From Steroidobacter gossypii (GTDB lineage: Bacteria; Pseudomonadota; Gammaproteobacteria; Steroidobacterales; Steroidobacteraceae), in assembly GCF_016801985.1 (NCBI RefSeq), contig NZ_JAEVLS010000006.1, positions 62,001-126,000 on the forward strand: a stretch of DNA of 64,000 bases, read 5' to 3'. A program made the translations under genes and the position numbers. The notes under the pieces were generated by a model that ran no database searches, was not told the origin of the DNA, and worked only from the letters and a program-made list of their open reading frames with translations. Within the stretch, counting starts at the first letter, position 1. Every line of letters starts with the position of its first letter. Positions 1-9,067 of this stretch are shown piece by piece.

Positions 1-872
<872 letters not shown>

Positions 873-1018
873 TTACTCCAAAGGACAACGCTGTCAATAC
901 CTGATTTCGAGTGCCGGACGATGGCTGCCAGTTCAGGCTGAGCGTGTCATCACCCTCCATCAGCGGGTTCTGGAGTAAAGTGAGGAGTGTCGTAAAGCTT
1001 TGGCTGCAAGGTTGAGCA

Positions 1019-1759
1019 ATGTCGATCAATGACGAGCAGGACATCGAGGGGTTGAAGCGCGTGGGCGCTGTCGTAGCGGCCGCGCGTGACGCCATGGGCG
1101 CTCGTGTCGCACCGGGCGTGACCACCGCCGAGCTCGATGCCATCGGCAAGGAGATCCTGGATCGCCACGGCGCGCGGTCAGCTCCCCGGCTTGCTTATGG
1201 TTTCCCTGGCGTGACCTGCATCAGCGTGAATGATCAGCTCGCTCATGGCATTCCGTCGCCGGACCGTGTGCTCGCGGAAGGAGACCTGGTCAATATCGAT
1301 GTATCCGCGGAGCTCGATGGCTACTGGGCGGACACGGGTGCCAGCTTCCCGGTTGGCACGGTCTCGGAGCAGGCGAGCGCTCTACTGCATGCGACGCGTC
1401 TCGCGCTCGAGGACGGCATGTCTCAAGCGCGGGCCGGCTCACCTATCAGAAACATCGGCCGCGCCGTCGAGCGGCGGGCCAGGCAGTGCGGGTTTCAAGT
1501 CATTCGCAATCTCTGCGGACATGGCGTTGGCCGGAGCATCCACGAATCGCCCAGTGTGCCGAACACGTTCGATCGCCTGGATCGAACCGTGTTGCGCGCC
1601 GGGCTGGTTATCACCATCGAGCCGTTTCTGACGACGGGCGCCACGATGGCGGTGGAGGATTCCGATGGCTGGACGCTGCGCTCGCCGGACGGCAGCGTGG
1701 GCGCACAGTTCGAGCACACACTCATCGTCACCGGCGGACGGCCGATCGTCGTTACGTGA
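1019..1759 (+). CDS. map: Type I methionine aminopeptidase
   Basis: Pita-bread metallopeptidase of 246 residues that removes the initiator methionine from nascent proteins in the cytoplasm. The metal-binding set is readable in order: the Asp pair in VNIDVSAELDGYWADTGASF, His in GHGVGRSIHESP, Glu in ITIEPFL and Glu in QFEHTLIV. The substrate His is in LAHGIPSP. Length matches bacterial type I enzymes (about 250-260). It stands alone between a divergent GH9 gene and a convergent membrane-protein gene, not next to rpsB or glnD where the housekeeping copy often sits, so it may be a second copy. The ATG at 1019 follows a weak AAGG-like site. Its end overlaps the convergent gene by 8 bases. Confidence 0.93.
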   Translation: MSINDEQDIEGLKRVGAVVAAARDAMGARVAPGVTTAELDAIGKEILDRHGARSAPRLAYGFPGVTCISVNDQLAHGIPSPDRVLAEGDLVNIDVSAELDGYWADTGASFPVGTVSEQASALLHATRLALEDGMSQARAGSPIRNIGRAVERRARQCGFQVIRNLCGHGVGRSIHESPSVPNTFDRLDRTVLRAGLVITIEPFLTTGATMAVEDSDGWTLRSPDGSVGAQFEHTLIVTGGRPIVVT

Positions 1760-2603
1760 CGGCGTCCGCCTCTGATTGGCGCGGCGGCGCAGTCATGCCC
1801 ATCAGGCTGAGCAGCGCCATGATCACGAAATAAACGCTGAGAACGAACGGCTCCCATCGCTGCCAATCCAGCAAGATGAGCGTGAAGTTCAGCGATACGA
1901 ACACGACGCAGGCGATGCAGGTGTAGACCGCGGATTTCACGACCAGCCCGATGGTGCGCAGCCGGCCCGCATGGGTCTCGAGCGGATTGGCCTTCTTTCC
2001 GTACAACATCGCGTACACAACCAATGAGTTCAGCGCGTAGATCACGGTCATCGCGCCGAGGTTGACGAGTCCGGCGAATCCCGGAAACGGATGATTCCGG
2101 AGATAAAGCACGTACGCGGCAAACAGCACATAGCTCACGAAGGCCGCGACGACGGCGACGGGCGAGATGAAATCGAACAGCCCACGACGTTGCAGCACGG
2201 CCTTGCGTTTGCTCTCGACGACCGGTTGCTTGTGCGCCTTGTGAAAGCGGAGTCCGAGCCAGATCACGAGGCCTAGCGGCACCCCCATTTGCAACAGGAA
2301 ATACCCGCTCACCAGCGCTTCCACCGGGCCGTCGTTCCATTCCGGGCGTCGCATGTAGCCGAACAGCCAGACCAGCAGCAACAAACCGAGCACCGCGATG
2401 CCGATGCTCAACGCGCGGTATCGAGACAGGATGCGCTGTTGAGCAAGATGCAAATCGACACCGGGATACAACTGTTCGAGGCGCTCGGCAGGGAGGTTCG
2501 TCGTCAGCCCCCGCCAATACCTGATGAAGAACGTTGGATAGAGCAGCGACGTTGCGAAGATCTGTACCACGAACGCCGCGAAGAACGCATAGACCTCGAT
2601 CAT
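1752..2603 (-). CDS. Integral membrane protein of unknown function, YtrA-linked
   Basis: 283 residues with about seven hydrophobic segments: near residues 1-25 (IEVYAFFAAFVVQIFATSLL), then around 65-85, 95-115, 145-170, 180-200, 220-240 and 245-270. No signal-peptide cleavage site, no ATPase motifs and no recognised catalytic motif. It starts 9 bases downstream of the stop of the GntR gene at 2613-3005, with a good ribosome site (GAGGTG) inside the regulator's stop region, so the two are almost certainly one transcript. YtrA-type regulators usually control ABC transporters or membrane proteins, which supports regulation by the upstream gene. Function is not recognised. Confidence 0.8.
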   Translation of the reverse strand: MIEVYAFFAAFVVQIFATSLLYPTFFIRYWRGLTTNLPAERLEQLYPGVDLHLAQQRILSRYRALSIGIAVLGLLLLVWLFGYMRRPEWNDGPVEALVSGYFLLQMGVPLGLVIWLGLRFHKAHKQPVVESKRKAVLQRRGLFDFISPVAVVAAFVSYVLFAAYVLYLRNHPFPGFAGLVNLGAMTVIYALNSLVVYAMLYGKKANPLETHAGRLRTIGLVVKSAVYTCIACVVFVSLNFTLILLDWQRWEPFVLSVYFVIMALLSLMGMTAPPRQSEADAVT

Positions 2604-2612
2604 GACGGCACC

Positions 2613-3005
2613 TCACTTTGCCGGCGGCCGCCGGCTGATCGCGCCGGCGAACGCATTGCGAATCTCCGAATCAGTCACACCCGCTTCGCGCAACTCGGCG
2701 ATGGTTTCGCCGAGCTTGCGTAGCGTCCATTCCTGCAGGTTGAACTTGCAGTTCGCTTTGGCCTTAGGATGCACGTAAGTGCCGCGATAGCCCTTCGCTT
2801 CGATGATGGAATCCCGCTCCAGGAGCTTGTAGGCCTTGGCCACGGTTTTGCTGTTGAGCTCCAGGTCGTTGGCCAGCTGACGAATCGAAGGCAGCGCATC
2901 GCCCGGCTTCAACACGCCGGCCGTGACCGCGGCCTTGATCTGCTCGATGAGCTGCTCGAACTGGGGCACGGGATTGTCGATGTCGATGGTGATTTCCATC
3001 GCCAT
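2613..3005 (-). CDS. GntR-family transcriptional regulator, YtrA subfamily
   Basis: 130 residues. An N-terminal winged helix-turn-helix (residues about 10-75: PVPQFEQLIEQIKAAV, LPSIRQLANDLELNSKTVAK, YKLLERDSIIEAKGYRGTYV) is followed by only about 50 residues, the short tail that defines the YtrA subgroup and gives dimerisation without a ligand domain. Start ATG 3005 has AGGAG about 5 bases upstream; the in-frame ATG at 2999 is the alternative. It leads a two-gene operon with the membrane protein at 1752-2603. A perfect 7-bp inverted repeat lies 29-52 bases upstream and probably mediates autoregulation. Confidence 0.92.
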   Translation of the reverse strand: MAMEITIDIDNPVPQFEQLIEQIKAAVTAGVLKPGDALPSIRQLANDLELNSKTVAKAYKLLERDSIIEAKGYRGTYVHPKAKANCKFNLQEWTLRKLGETIAELREAGVTDSEIRNAFAGAISRRPPAK

Positions 3006-3033
3006 GGTGTGCTCCTATCTTCCGCGAATCAGG

Positions 3034-3057
3034 TGTACCACTTGTGCCCATGGTACA
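3034..3057. promoter_or_regulatory. Inverted repeat, probable YtrA operator
   Basis: TGTACCA (3034-3040) and TGGTACA (3051-3057) form a perfect 7-bp inverted repeat separated by 10 bases, a geometry of about two helical turns between half-site centres, suited to a GntR dimer. It lies just upstream of the YtrA-type gene in its only promoter space. Binding by that protein is inferred from position. Confidence 0.5.
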
Positions 3058-3218
3058 ACTGGCTTAAGAACGCTGCAACCCCGTTCTGCTGCAGGCGTGG
3101 AGATTGGTTAGCCGGCCTAATCGGTGCGTCCAGCGCGGGGCGGGTTCTCGTGGCTGCCGGCTGGCCTTAACTTGTCCTCCAGGTAACCAAACAAACCTGC
3201 ACATCGAGGACTGAAAAA

Positions 3219-4280
3219 ATGACTGCACTCGACCATTACCGCTTGCTGGGCCGTTCCGGTCTGCGAGTGTCGCCGTTGGCACTCGGCACCATGACGTTTG
3301 GAAAGGATTGGGGTTGGGGCGCCGATGCCAGCGAGGCGCGCCGCATCTTTGATCTATACGTCGATCGTGGCGGCAATTTCGTGGACACCGCCGTGAATTA
3401 CACGGATGGCGCATCAGAGCGCCTGCTTGGCGAATTCATGCGCGAGAAGCGCGAGCGCCTGGTGATCGCCACCAAGTTCACCATGGCGCGCGAACCGGGC
3501 AATCCCAACTCGGGCGGCAATCACCGTCTGAACCTGCAGCGTTCCGTCGAACAGAGTCTGCGGCAGCTCGGCACCGATCGGATCGATCTGCTTTATTTGC
3601 ATGCATGGGACTTCACTACGCAGCCCGATGAAGCGATGCGTGCACTCGACGATCTGGTGCGGGCGGGCAAGATTGTGTACGCCGGCATTTGCAATACGCC
3701 TGCGTGGCGCATCGCGCAGCTGCAGACAATTGCGGATCTGCGGGGCTGGTCTCCATTGGTGGCTTTGCAGATCGAATACAGCCTCATCGAGCGATCGGTG
3801 GAGCACGAGCTCATCCCGATGGCGGCGGCGCTTGGATTGGGCGTGCTGCCCTGGTCGCCATTGGGCGGCGGCGTGCTCACAGGGAAGTACACGCGTGCCG
3901 ACGTAATTGATTCACGCGAGGCCGCCGTGTCGGCGACGCGCAAAGGTGTCATGGCATCTAGCGGACAGCTCAGTGAGCATGCGTTGAAGATCGCGGATGA
4001 AGTCGGCGCAGTGGCGAAGGAGATCGGCGCGACAGCTTCGCAAGTCGCGCTGGCATGGGCGCTGTCGAACCCGGCGGTAACTGCGCCCGTCATGGGTGCG
4101 CGCACAATTGCGCAGGCGGAAGACAATCTCGGCGCGCTCAATGTCTCGCTCTCGAACGAGCAGCGCGCACGCCTTGACGAAGTGAGTGCGGTCGAGCCGA
4201 TATTCCCGGCACGCTTCGTCGACCGGCCGTTGGTTCAGCAACTGATCTTCGGCGGCGCCAACGTCGCGCGCCGAACCTGA
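3219..4280 (+). CDS. Aldo/keto reductase
   Basis: 353-residue (beta/alpha)8 NADPH-dependent oxidoreductase of the YajO/Tas-like group. The catalytic tetrad can be placed: Asp56 and Tyr61 in DTAVNY, Lys86 in IATKF and His128 in LYLHAWD. The C-terminal cofactor segment reads VTAPVMGARTIAQAEDNL. It reduces aldehydes or ketones; the natural substrate cannot be told from sequence. The ATG at 3219 follows a purine-rich GAGGACTGAAAAA stretch. The stop codon overlaps the first possible start of the next gene, so both are probably cotranscribed. Confidence 0.93.
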   Translation: MTALDHYRLLGRSGLRVSPLALGTMTFGKDWGWGADASEARRIFDLYVDRGGNFVDTAVNYTDGASERLLGEFMREKRERLVIATKFTMAREPGNPNSGGNHRLNLQRSVEQSLRQLGTDRIDLLYLHAWDFTTQPDEAMRALDDLVRAGKIVYAGICNTPAWRIAQLQTIADLRGWSPLVALQIEYSLIERSVEHELIPMAAALGLGVLPWSPLGGGVLTGKYTRADVIDSREAAVSATRKGVMASSGQLSEHALKIADEVGAVAKEIGATASQVALAWALSNPAVTAPVMGARTIAQAEDNLGALNVSLSNEQRARLDEVSAVEPIFPARFVDRPLVQQLIFGGANVARRT

Positions 4281-4291
4281 TGGAGAATCCG

Positions 4292-4663
4292 ATGAACCGC
4301 AAGACTTACCCGATGTTCCTCGGTATCGCTACGACGCTGTTGCCGGCGGTGGCGCCGGTACTCGCCGATAAACAGCCGACTCCATGCGCTGTGAGCGCCA
4401 CTTCCGCACCAAAGGAGCAAACGATGGCAACGCATTCGTATGTCGGGATGTGGGTCACCGACGACGGGCACATCCGCCACGAGCTGTTACCCAACGGCCG
4501 CTACGACGAAGCGCGCGGCCAGCGGCAAAGCGCCTATCAGGGCCGGTATGAGATTACCGGAACGCACATCGAGTACTGGGACGATACCGGCTTCACCGCC
4601 GACGGCGACTTCGTCGATGAGAACACTCTGCACCACGCGGGGATGATATTCCGACGTCGCTGA
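4292..4663 (+). CDS. Atu4866-family small exported protein
   Basis: About 123 residues. The N-terminus has a signal-peptide-like segment (FLGIATTLLPAVAPVLA). The C-terminal 75 residues match the Atu4866 family: YVGMWVTDDGHIRHELLPNG, RYDEARGQRQSAYQGRYEI, DDTGFTADGDF and a final GMIFRRR. This is a small beta-barrel fold of unknown function that is often found beside aldo/keto reductases or SDRs, as here. An ATG at 4280 overlaps the previous stop, but GGAG at 4282-4285 is six bases before the ATG at 4292, which I take as the start. Family copies without the signal would start near 4424. Confidence 0.82.
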   Translation: MNRKTYPMFLGIATTLLPAVAPVLADKQPTPCAVSATSAPKEQTMATHSYVGMWVTDDGHIRHELLPNGRYDEARGQRQSAYQGRYEITGTHIEYWDDTGFTADGDFVDENTLHHAGMIFRRR

Positions 4664-4772
4664 GTCGGCACGGAAGGTGCGCCGCGCAGCGTAGCGGCGC
4701 TCCTGGTGGTGGAGGAACCATTGACGTGGACAGGGGTTGAGGAGGAAAGCACCAACAACGGGAGAGAATTCC

Positions 4773-5828
4773 TTGGAGACCGCGCTTGCCATCACCGGCT
4801 GGATCATGATCGCCGCCACGGTGCTGCCGTTGTCGCGATCGGCTGCCTGGTGGGTGCGCATCTTCGACTTCCCACGGCTGCAGATCACGCTGTGCTTCAT
4901 CGTCGTTTTTGCGATGTATCTGCTGGTGCGGGAGGACCCGGGCGCGGTCGACAACGTTTTCCTCGGCCTGCTGGGACTGTGCCTGGCCTACCAGCTCTGG
5001 CGAATGTACCCGTACACGCCGCTGGCGCGTGTGCAGGTGGAGTGGAGTTCGAGGCATCGGCCCGAGGCGTTGTTGGGCATCTTCATCTCCAACGTGTTCA
5101 TGGACAACCGTCGCGCCGAATTGCTCCGGAAGCGCATCGTCGAGAACGATCCGGACATCATCCTGGTCGTGGAAACCGACCAGTGGTGGGAGCAGGCGCT
5201 GCAGGACCTGGAAGCCAGCCATCCGCATGTCGTCAAGTGCGTGCTGAACAATACATACGGAATGATGTTGTTCAGCCGATTCGAGTTGCTCGGCGCCGAG
5301 GTTCGGTTCCTGATCGAGGACGACGTGCCGTCGATCGCCACCCAGGTGAAGCTGCCCTCAGGGGATGCGATTCAGCTCAGGTGCGTGCATCCGCGACCGC
5401 CTGCGCCGCAGGAGAACGAGCGCAGCACCGAGCGCGACGCCGAGTTGCTCGTCGTCGCCAAAGAGTTGCGCGGGCGCGACGAGCCCGCCATCGTCGTCGG
5501 CGATCTCAATGATGTTGCCTGGTCTCGGACCAACCATCTTTTTCAAAAGATCAGCGGCCTGCTGGATCCCCGGATCGGTCGAGGCTTCTTCAGCACGTTC
5601 AACGCGAACTGGCCGCTGCTGCGCTTTCCGCTCGACCACGTCTTCTGCTCGAAGCACTTTCGCGTCCGCGACTTCAAAGTGCTTAGTAAATGCGGCTCGG
5701 ATCACTTCCCGGTGTTCGCCCGGTTGAGTCTGGAACCCGACGCGACTGCTGCGACCGAGGAGCCCACGCCATCGCCTGACGACGAAGCAGAAGCGCGCGA
5801 GAAGATCGAGGATGCGCGCGAAGACTGA
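4773..5828 (+). CDS. Membrane-anchored endonuclease/exonuclease/phosphatase-fold protein
   Basis: About 351 residues. Two to three N-terminal membrane helices (ALAITGWIMIAATVLPLS, ITLCFIVVFAMYLLV, VFLGLLGLCLAYQLW) precede an EEP domain. The domain shows NDPDIILVVETDQWW with the metal-binding Glu, NTYGMMLFSRF, the core VVGDLNDVAWS (Asp and Asn), FPLDHVF and the closing GSDHFPVFARL with the catalytic Asp-His pair. Such proteins cleave phosphodiester or phosphate-ester bonds outside the inner membrane; the substrate is unknown. The start is TTG 4773, chosen because GGAGAG lies eight bases upstream; a TTG at 4737 is less convincing. The C-terminus is acidic and low-complexity. Confidence 0.88.
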   Translation: METALAITGWIMIAATVLPLSRSAAWWVRIFDFPRLQITLCFIVVFAMYLLVREDPGAVDNVFLGLLGLCLAYQLWRMYPYTPLARVQVEWSSRHRPEALLGIFISNVFMDNRRAELLRKRIVENDPDIILVVETDQWWEQALQDLEASHPHVVKCVLNNTYGMMLFSRFELLGAEVRFLIEDDVPSIATQVKLPSGDAIQLRCVHPRPPAPQENERSTERDAELLVVAKELRGRDEPAIVVGDLNDVAWSRTNHLFQKISGLLDPRIGRGFFSTFNANWPLLRFPLDHVFCSKHFRVRDFKVLSKCGSDHFPVFARLSLEPDATAATEEPTPSPDDEAEAREKIEDARED

Positions 5829-5845
5829 CTGACGCGGACGCCGAG

Positions 5846-6955
5846 CTAGCGATACAGCGCCAGGAATCTGGTGCGGAAGTCTTTCTCCAACACCATCGGG
5901 ATGCCGCCCTCCCAATCGTCGTTGCCTTCGATGATGGTGGGGCCGTCCGGCGTGATCGCCACGTCCCAGCCGATCGAATGGATGTCTCGCAAGTAGCCAT
6001 GCAATCGGGACACCAGCTCGATGGCCTCGAAGAAATACGGGATCTTGAAGCCTTGAAACTCGATGCCGCTATCCGGGTGGCGCCAGGCACGGCCGCCGTA
6101 GCCCGGTTTGTAAAAGCCTTCGCCGCGCAATTCACCACGTTGCGGATCGATGCTGATGATCAAGCCGCCCGCCGCCCAGTTGTCGACGCTTTTGCCGTGA
6201 GTGCCGACTCGGAGCGCGGCGGCAAACAGTTCGACGCTCGTGGCCGTCGCGAATGTGATGAGTCGAACGGTATTGACCGAGCTCGGATGGAGCGCGCGCA
6301 TCGTGTCGTGTTGAATGATTCTTTGCTGTAGCAGGTAGCGATCGGTGAGGCGCTCGGCGAGCTCCGGCACCGTGATCTTGTCGTGACCGACATGGAGCGA
6401 GCCGCCCTCGATGCGCAATGGGAAGGCGCCGTCGCCCTGTATGCCGCCGAGCTTCTTGCAAAAGCCGTCGAGCGTGACATCCGGCCGCTCGACGATGGCG
6501 GCGAGCGGCACTGACTGATTCGTGTCCAGCCATGTCACCTGGCTCGCATCCAGCAGCGCCAGACTGCGCGGCGTCGCCAATCCCAGGCTGCCGACGAACT
6601 GCGAGAAAACAAACTTGTCCCGGAGCAAGCAAACATAGTTGAACGGCGCCCGCCCGGTGCGGAAGTTGCGGCGGTTGCGAATGCGACGGAAGCGTCGGTA
6701 GGGCAGCAGTTCGCGAGTGCGATCGACAGACTTACGGTCCAGGCCGTAAACATAGTAGTAGCCATTGATCTCGCCACTGCGCAGCAGCCACCACAGCAAC
6801 TCAGCCAGCACCCGCGGTTTGCTCTTGGTCGGCTCGTCCGGATAGTAGGACCGGGACAGTTGGCGATCCGTCACCAGCCCCCAGATTTTTCTGACGAGCT
6901 TGGCGGGCCCGTGCTGGGCGCTGCGCATACGACGAGTCATGATCGAGGCATTCAT
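5846..6955 (-). CDS. Sugar-transferase-associated ATP-grasp protein
   Basis: About 369 residues. The central and C-terminal part matches the ATP-grasp family linked to sugar transfer and hexapeptide transferases: LPYRRFRRIRNRRNF, APFNYVCLLRDKFVFSQF, YLLQQRIIQHDTMRALHPSS, VNTVRLITF and DVAITPDGPTIIEGNDDWEG, whose Glu and Asn are expected Mg-ATP ligands. Such enzymes ligate a carboxylate to an amine or similar group, probably in surface-polysaccharide decoration. ATG 6955 is preferred over the GTG at 6970 because GGGGAG ends six bases upstream. It converges on the EEP-domain gene with 17 bases between stops. No glycosyltransferase genes adjoin it. Confidence 0.85.
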   Translation of the reverse strand: MNASIMTRRMRSAQHGPAKLVRKIWGLVTDRQLSRSYYPDEPTKSKPRVLAELLWWLLRSGEINGYYYVYGLDRKSVDRTRELLPYRRFRRIRNRRNFRTGRAPFNYVCLLRDKFVFSQFVGSLGLATPRSLALLDASQVTWLDTNQSVPLAAIVERPDVTLDGFCKKLGGIQGDGAFPLRIEGGSLHVGHDKITVPELAERLTDRYLLQQRIIQHDTMRALHPSSVNTVRLITFATATSVELFAAALRVGTHGKSVDNWAAGGLIISIDPQRGELRGEGFYKPGYGGRAWRHPDSGIEFQGFKIPYFFEAIELVSRLHGYLRDIHSIGWDVAITPDGPTIIEGNDDWEGGIPMVLEKDFRTRFLALYR

Positions 6956-7215
6956 CGCCGGCTCCCCCACAGTCCGAGCATGGTCCTTATGGCTCTAGCC
7001 GGCGCGACATTGCTGGTCGCGCCCGTACATACAATATAGCGGCGCGCCACAGAATGCTCCTTCGGATTTGACCCGACAGACGGCTGCTCGATCCGATGCT
7101 GCGGCGCGCATAACGGCGCGGGCGGAAAAGGCAAATCGTCCTTTAGCCCCTTGCGCGAGCCGTGATGGCCCGGCGACATTGCGCGGCCGAGTATTCGCCA
7201 GTGATCGCTCCAGGC

Positions 7216-7776
7216 ATGCCTGAGTTTTTCGAACACGAGTCTCCTCGCCTGCGCTTGATGGCCTGGCAGGAGCGACACATCGCCCCGTTCATCGCCATGA
7301 ACTGCGATCCGGAGGTGATGCGGTATTTCCCATCGCTCATCGATGAGCAGCAGTCGCGCGCCAGCATCGATTTTTGGATGAGCCAGTTCAGCGAGCGCGG
7401 CTGGAGCAACTGGGCGGTGGAATTGAAGCAGACCGGCGAGTTCATTGGCTTCGTGGGTCTGTGGACGCCAAGGCTGACCATGCCGTTTTCACCTTGTGTC
7501 GAAATCGGCTGGCGGCTGGCTCGTCGCTTCTGGGGACAAGGCTACGCAACCGAGGGAGCCGAGGCGTCGCTGCGGGCCGGATTCGAACAATTGGGGTTGA
7601 CTGAAGTCGTCTCCTACACCGCATTGTCGAACAAACCATCGCGCGCGGTCATGGAGCGCATCGGCATGCGCAACACCGGCGAGGACTTCGACCATCCTGC
7701 CGTACCGCTGGACAGTCCGTTGCGCAGACACTGCCTGTACCAGATCACCCGGGAAGCCTGGGTCCAGGGGCGCTGA
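7216..7776 (+). CDS. GNAT N-acetyltransferase, RimJ/RimL type
   Basis: 186 residues from ATG 7216. The GNAT fold is complete: ESPRLRLMAWQERHIAPF at the start, PEVMRYFPSL, FIGFVGLW, EIGWRLARRFWGQGYATEGA (acetyl-CoA pyrophosphate loop) and TALSNKPSRAVMERIGM, the region that binds the coenzyme adenine end. This subgroup acetylates small amines or the N-termini of proteins. The reading frame is open back to GTG 7162, but the family usually begins just before the SPRLRL strand; neither start has a strong ribosome site. It is followed 35 bases later by a Nudix gene on the same strand. Confidence 0.88.
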   Translation: MPEFFEHESPRLRLMAWQERHIAPFIAMNCDPEVMRYFPSLIDEQQSRASIDFWMSQFSERGWSNWAVELKQTGEFIGFVGLWTPRLTMPFSPCVEIGWRLARRFWGQGYATEGAEASLRAGFEQLGLTEVVSYTALSNKPSRAVMERIGMRNTGEDFDHPAVPLDSPLRRHCLYQITREAWVQGR

Positions 7777-7811
7777 GTCGCCGTATTCCTTTTTTATCGA
7801 GTGTCAGTTTC

Positions 7812-8402
7812 ATGAGTGTTGCTAATCGCGTTCGGGTAGAAGATGTCGTCACGTTGTCTGATGATTGGTATGTCCTGAAGAAGACGCGGTTCTCGTTTCT
7901 GCGTTCCGACGGCACCTGGCAAACGCAATCTCGAGAGACCTACGACCGAGGGGACGGGGCGACCATCCTGCTCTACGATGTGACCCGCCGCACCGTGGTG
8001 CTGGTGAGGCAGTTTCGCTACCCGGCGTTCGTGAACGGACACGACGATTTGCTGATCGAGGCGCCCGCGGGCCTGCTCGACGAGCGCGATCCTGCAAAAG
8101 CGATCCGGGATGAGGTTCAGGAGGAGACGGGCTTTCACGTGGGCGACGTTCAGCGGATATTCGACGCCTTCATGAGTCCGGGCTCGGTCACCGAACGCTT
8201 GCATTTTTTCGTGGCGCCCTATCGATCGGACGACCGTCGCTCGGATGGCGGTGGGGCGGTGGAAGAAGGCGAGGATATCGAAGTGCTGGAGCCGACCATC
8301 GAAACGGCGCTGGCCTGGATCGCCGAAGGCCGGGTTCGCGACGGCAAGACCATCATGCTGCTACAGTACGCCGCGCTCAATATTTTCGGTAACCGGAAGT
8401 GA
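7812..8402 (+). CDS. Nudix hydrolase, NudK/ADP-ribose pyrophosphatase type
   Basis: 196 residues. The Nudix helix-loop-helix is PAGLLDERDPAKAIRDEVQE followed by ETGF, with the metal-binding REVQEE-like cluster intact (one Glu of the loose consensus is Asp). RQFRYPAFVNG and FMSPGSVTERLHFFVAPY are typical of enzymes that split sugar-nucleotide diphosphates such as GDP-mannose or ADP-ribose. Cytoplasmic housecleaning or recycling role is inferred from the family. The ATG at 7812 has no strong ribosome site. The stop overlaps the next start by 4 bases (8399-8402), so translation of the two is coupled. Confidence 0.92.
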   Translation: MSVANRVRVEDVVTLSDDWYVLKKTRFSFLRSDGTWQTQSRETYDRGDGATILLYDVTRRTVVLVRQFRYPAFVNGHDDLLIEAPAGLLDERDPAKAIRDEVQEETGFHVGDVQRIFDAFMSPGSVTERLHFFVAPYRSDDRRSDGGGAVEEGEDIEVLEPTIETALAWIAEGRVRDGKTIMLLQYAALNIFGNRK

Positions 8403-9067
8403 TTGCTGTTCGCCGGAATCGGCCCGCGGACCTGCCGCGGTTGTATGAAATCTGGCGGAGCGCGGTCGAGGCGACGCATGGATTCGTGACGGCCGAGGAC
8501 CTGGCGATCATCGACGCGATGGTGCGTGAGCAGTATCTGCCCGACGCCGTATTGCACGTGGCGGTGGATGGCGCCGATCGGCCGCTGGGGTTCATGGGCC
8601 TTTGCGACGGCGTGATCGACGCCTTGTTCGTAGACCCGGCGTGTCATGGCCGAGGGGTCGGTCGCTCGCTGGTGGAGCTGGCGAGAGCCTCGGGTCAGAC
8701 GCTATCCGTTGCTGTCAACGAACAGAACATGGGCGCAAGGAGCTTCTACGAACGGCTGGGTTTCATCGTGGTGGCCCGCTCCGAACGCGACAGCTCGGGA
8801 TGCCTTGTCCGCTGCTTCACCTTCGCGACTCGAAGGGCGCCGACTGAGCAGCAGACCCAGCGTGAACGGCACCAGACCGAAGATCGCAAACCAGAGCAGA
8901 TCCCAGCCGAGCGGATGGTCTGCGTCCATCCTGATCCGGTGCAGGCCCAGCAACCAATGAAATACAAAGCCCTCGCCCACATTCCAGGCGCCGAATCCGA
9001 TCAAGGAATGACTCAGCAGAGTTCTGAACGCTCGCAGATCCGGACTGCGCCGGCCGCGCCACAGTGA
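8399..9067 (+). CDS. GNAT N-acetyltransferase with a run-on C-terminus
   Basis: The GTG start sits inside the previous stop (overlap 8399-8402). The first ~145 residues form a compact GNAT domain: VRRNRPADLPRLYEIW, FMGLCDGVIDALFVDPACHG, RGVGRSLVELARASG (coenzyme loop) and NEQNMGARSFYERLGFIVV. This resembles the YjaB/YhdJ-like acetyltransferases of about 145-150 residues. After RCFTFATRRAPT the frame stays open for about 75 Gln/Glu-rich residues with no fold signal, up to the stop at 9065-9067. That tail, and part of the domain, lie antisense to the membrane-protein gene at 8702-9589. The extension is probably not functional. Confidence 0.82.
   Translation: MIAVRRNRPADLPRLYEIWRSAVEATHGFVTAEDLAIIDAMVREQYLPDAVLHVAVDGADRPLGFMGLCDGVIDALFVDPACHGRGVGRSLVELARASGQTLSVAVNEQNMGARSFYERLGFIVVARSERDSSGCLVRCFTFATRRAPTEQQTQRERHQTEDRKPEQIPAERMVCVHPDPVQAQQPMKYKALAHIPGAESDQGMTQQSSERSQIRTAPAAPQ

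Noticed and set aside
4679-4700. GCGCCGC/GCGGCGC hairpin after the Atu4866-like gene
   Set aside because: No T tract and a short stem in GC-rich sequence; not enough for a terminator call.
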